Positions 60,103 to 64,000 of a stretch of DNA of 64,000 nt are shown here, in pieces. The notes under the pieces are model-generated. The model was not told the DNA's origin, ran no database searches, and saw only the letters and a list, made by a program, of their open reading frames with translations. The DNA is from Acanthochromis polyacanthus (taxonomy: Eukaryota > Chordata > Actinopteri > Pomacentridae), in assembly GCF_021347895.1 (NCBI RefSeq), contig NC_067130.1, positions 26,929,817 to 26,993,816 of the forward strand. Reading direction: 5' to 3'. A program made the position numbers and the translations under genes. Positions within the stretch are counted from its first letter, which is position 1. The number at the start of each line of letters is the position of its first letter.

Positions 60103-63100
60103 GTTACTGAGTGATTTAAATAATGATCCTACCATTTTATGTGGCCATATATGATGTATGTTCAGTATTCACCATGTGGTAGATTTAAAGCATGAGATAT
60201 TATCCAAAATGTGGCTTTCACACAAGGAGTTTGCTAAACCATTCACACGACAGTTTAAACTCTGTGTCAGATGTGCTGTAGAATAGGCAGAAGGTGTTGC
60301 TGCTAAATTACAAGACTAAGCTTGACTGGAGCTCATAGTCTACATTCATCAGTGGACAAACACAAACAACCCCGAAAAGTTTCAATCTTGAGCTAAATAA
60401 GCTTGAATTATAGCATTTGCTTCATTTATTAGCCACACTTTGTATATCCTGAATTGTAGCCTTTGTAATCTGTTAATTGGATTGTTTTAAATTTGATCTT
60501 GATTAGAAATCAGTGAATTGTTGAGCAGTGTTTAGATGCCTTATATGTGATTTATTACTAAGGAATATAAATGGCACAAACCTGAAGTTGCTGCATTCTG
60601 TTTGAAAAAGAGTCAGTTTAGTTAAAAGTGAATAACGTCTAAATAGAAGAGAACTATTTGGAACTTCAAATGTTGAATTTGCATCTCTTTTAATTTCTGA
60701 TTGATATTGAAATAATCAGCATTGTCTTATAATAATAATGATAATAGTAATAACAATAATATTGTTGTTGTCCTTTATTTATTCATTCACTTATTTATTT
60801 ATTTGAAAGCTTTTTCAAAAGTAAAAACTAACAGCAACACATCAAACAACATAAAAGCAAAAAAAAGAAAAAAAAAATCCCTAAGAAGAAACCAAACACT
60901 ATAGCTATAATCGACGCATAGCTGAACACACTGATTTATAATCTTATCATTTTATCGCTACTTGAAGTCTTTCTATAATTTACCAGCACCCCGTTGTTAC
61001 TTAAAAGGTATTTTTCTTTGTACTAAATCAAATTATGAAATATAAATCTTAGCATTTTGCAGCTTTGCAGGTGATTTTGGAGATATCATTTGCAACTTTT
61101 GGACAAACCACGTGACGAGGCTGCAGTGTGCAGCAGCAGGGCAAAAGGTCTGAATGTTGACAATCTCTGTTTTCACTTTCCCCTCCTCTTTCTGCTCGCC
61201 ATGTAGCTCTGAACTCCTCACGCCTCTGAACATCACACCCATTAGTATGCAGTTATCACTTCGCACGTCAGCTCCCCATTCTTCACTCATGCCGTTTTAA
61301 TGCATCGCGTATGCTAATTTCACACGTAAGCTAAATAAAGCGAATAAAACTCACACATGCAAAGATTTAAAAACCAACAACAACAAAAAAACAGGCTCTT
61401 ACTCATACATTACTTGTGCACTCACACATTCTCCATGAAAGCCACATGCCACGTTTAAAGCAGGAAGTTTTATGAACAGGCCCGGCACAATAAGTGGCAA
61501 AGTGCACTAGCTTGCTGGAGCTGCAGCGATTTATTGACCCCTGCAGAAAGGCAGCCGTGTCCTGGGACACGAAACTGCTTCCAATGCTGACCGCTGGAGC
61601 TGCTTTCACACATAATGACTGCGCTGTTGTTGTGCTGTTTGACAATAGGTGATCAATGGGAGCAGCTCACTGCGGCTTTGTACAGCACACGTGTGGCAAC
61701 AATCCCCTTTACACCAGAAGAGCGTGGTAGAAATTAGACGCGATTGTAAATAGACTGAAGTGTATTATAATAATGCAATTAATTAAGAAGTAGCAGTACA
61801 GTATGCAGGAAGTGAATTGTAAAGAGATGCGTGAGACAAGATGAGGGCATTGTGGTGTATAAAAATTGTGGGTTTTGTGCCCTGAGGATTACAGTTAACA
61901 TATCAAACAACAAAACAGAGAAACACCAAAGAAATAGAGACATGCATCCCTTGTGCCAACGTCGAAACCTATATGTCCCTATACAGAAGAACCAAAAAAA
62001 AAAAAACTTTTTTAGATCCAAATCTGCCAATATTCCTTTATGAGTTTGAAGCGTATGTACTCTTTAATTTGGCAGGAATTATTTTTAAAAAAAGCGATTT
62101 CTTTGACAGACATATTTGGTCTCATTTCCCCTACAAAAATAGTGTCTTTATTTTATTTTTGCTATATTTTTTTGCCTATATAAATTACATTTTAAGTGTG
62201 CACGTACACACAAATCTACCTTTTATATGTAGACAATAATTTGTGGGTTATTCCTGCAGTTAATAGGAATTAATTTAATTAATTGTTATGCAATACAGCC
62301 AATTTTTTTCAAGAAAACTTAGCCTGTAAATGAAAGGGTTACACAAAAAAGATAAACCTATAAAACATGATATAGTTCAGATAAGATGTAGAGAGGTAAA
62401 TGGGTGAATCACAAAGGAAGAAGGAAGCTTTAAAAAAGACAAAAATATAGAAAGACAGGCAATTTTTTTTATCGCAAACAGATGTTCTGACCAAATTATT
62501 CTGCCTTTCTCTTTTCACAGAGCTTTCAAATATGTCATGATGTAGCCTACAGTGTGTAAATGTATCTGCAAATGTACATGAACAGCATAGTTGAGGTTAT
62601 CTGAGCTATCTGAAGACCAAAGTAAACGAAAAAAGAAAGCAGAATTTATCTCAGGCATTCTAAAAGAATCGGTTGTATTCGACAAACAGCACTTATGTGT
62701 GCTAAATCAGGAGGCAGTGCGGTTAACATCAGTGCTGGGAAATAATCAGATGTGCAAACAAAGAAAAAAAAATACACTTTTGGATTGTGTGAATAGACAC
62801 CTGATTACTTTGTACCGCAACTTCCTCTCACCAGGAGCACAGCGCCGAACAGCACGACGCTTTGCAGGGAAAAGATAATAGAGCAGCGCTGTATCGCCAG
62901 GAGACGGCTCATCAGAGGTGTTCTGATGAAATTATGAACATAGTTCAATTACACCTAGTTGCACCATTATGAGAAATGAAAACGGCAGCATTGGACAGTG
63001 CTTGGCTCCGCAAAACAACACGGAGGTGATAGATGCATGCGTGCATCTCCACAAACTACTATGTAATTAAATTTTGCCCTGCGGGACTCCATTAATAACT

Positions 63101-64000
63101 TATAATATAATGCACATTTCATTGGAGGGGGTCGTCGGATGTGGGTGTGTTATGGCGCTCTGGAGGAAACACCTCCTGCGCTTCATAACAGCAAGCGGGA
63201 GGGCAGCATAAATCAGATGAGGCACTTCTTGTGTTCGGAGGACTTGTAATTAGCTTTTGGAAATGCTGCTTTTAATGCCGTTACATCACTCGAACATGGA
63301 AAAGTTTGCAGACTAAATGGATCGAGGGAGTTTGCATTCATGTGTGTGCATCCTGACCTTTGACAAACCAGCTGAGCACTCATTAACCTGATGGCCGACC
63401 ACTGCTTTAATTATGCTAAGGCTTACTGCTGGTGTCACACGTACACCCTCACACACACACAACCTGCACAGCTAAAGAGATGAAACAAACTAATGCCTCT
63501 TTTTGACGCTCACACAATAGCCGTCAGTTAACTGTGTGGCATTTGGCCTTTTCCCACCGAGAGGCCACTTCAGTCGGCTCTTTCGGAAGATGTGGAACAC
63601 AGCAAAGTGTCTCAGTCATTTGATCATATCTTGGGATTAAACACAGTCAAAGGATTTCAAAGCCGAGAGCTAACGGAGACGAGAGCGCTTTTATGAGAGC
63701 GTTGGAGGTCTCGTCTCTGACACTGAACCGTCCATATCGGCTCCCGGTTCAGTTCCAGTCTAGACAGCTACATCACACACACAGGCATTCATTCGTTTCT
63801 CTTTGTTCCCCCTTTCCTGTTATATTTCTTTAACTGTCCCACATGGCGACATCTATTCTTTTAAGTTCATCCTCAGCCTTCCTCCATATATTCCTCAGAA
63901 CATGTGAGGCTTACTTTATATTGACGGTAATATATATATAAATATAGAAAACAAAGGAAGAAAAAGACCATATCGGTTCTGTTTGACTGTCTTTCCAGCT
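60103..64000. other. non-coding stretch to the right edge
   Basis: No gene or mobile element recognised. Simple sequence includes ATA/AAT units near 60729-60760, TTTA units near 60790-60805 and a short TA run near 63930. The interval 62880-63720 is balanced in composition, with taattaaa, gtaattagc and palindromic motifs. It could be regulatory or conserved DNA, judged by appearance only. Confidence 0.4.

Overview
This is eukaryotic DNA, almost certainly from a teleost fish and probably a spiny-rayed (percomorph-like) one. There is no operon structure, open frames are short and scattered, the background is AT-rich, and long (CA)n and (TC)n microsatellites are present. Several repeats have sequence I recognise as teleost-specific: Tc1-like transposons, a CA-flanked 'tgaggac' MITE-like unit, and a tailed interspersed repeat ending in GGAT units. 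No complete cellular gene can be supported. The window reads as the inside of a very large intron or as a gene desert. The only host-coding hints are two short exon-like blocks on the + strand, at 10-69 and 52918-52976. Both have good splice consensus, one frame open throughout, and compatible phase. A third, much weaker block lies at 60021-60102. I do not recognise the peptides.

Layout: 1-7.6 kb is unique-looking non-coding DNA. 7.6-9.5 kb is a cluster of mobile elements: a TTAA-flanked unit with a C19 run, a MITE-like fragment, and a 674-bp internally deleted Tc1-like element whose remaining 60-codon frame fuses the N-terminal helix-turn-helix to the transposase C-terminus. 10.9-18.5 kb holds a LINE-type tail, the first copy of a ~0.48-kb dispersed family, a second Tc1 relic (14348-14834), a 27-bp A/T palindrome, two CA arrays bracketing a 274-bp inverted-terminus unit, and a tailed repeat. 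21.1 kb has a hairpin with a poly-T loop. 28.7-30.2 kb has a CpG-rich 21-bp-arm hairpin, (TC)62 and (CA)32. 34.9 and 40.7 kb carry the other two copies of the ~0.48-kb family. 43-44.7 kb carries a MITE with internal duplication, a tailed repeat and a Tc1-type end. 46-47.4 kb has a decayed Tc1 copy followed by a 544-bp element with inverted termini and a perfect 9-bp target duplication, carrying the start of a RecQ-like helicase frame. 50-55 kb has a full-length tailed repeat, a pair of 60-bp inverted repeats, the exon candidate and a half Tc1-type MITE. 56.8-59.2 kb has a diverged tandem array split by a Tc1 relic, then a 289-bp tandem duplication split by a 417-bp solo LTR with a 5-bp target duplication. 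59.2-64 kb is unique-looking non-coding DNA.

No gene network can be described. What the window records is a layered history of transposition: at least five distinguishable Tc1/mariner-type lineages, all dead, plus an LTR element, LINE-type tails and several non-autonomous families, inserted in and around one another. Family attributions rest on recognised sequence and visible termini. No database search was run.
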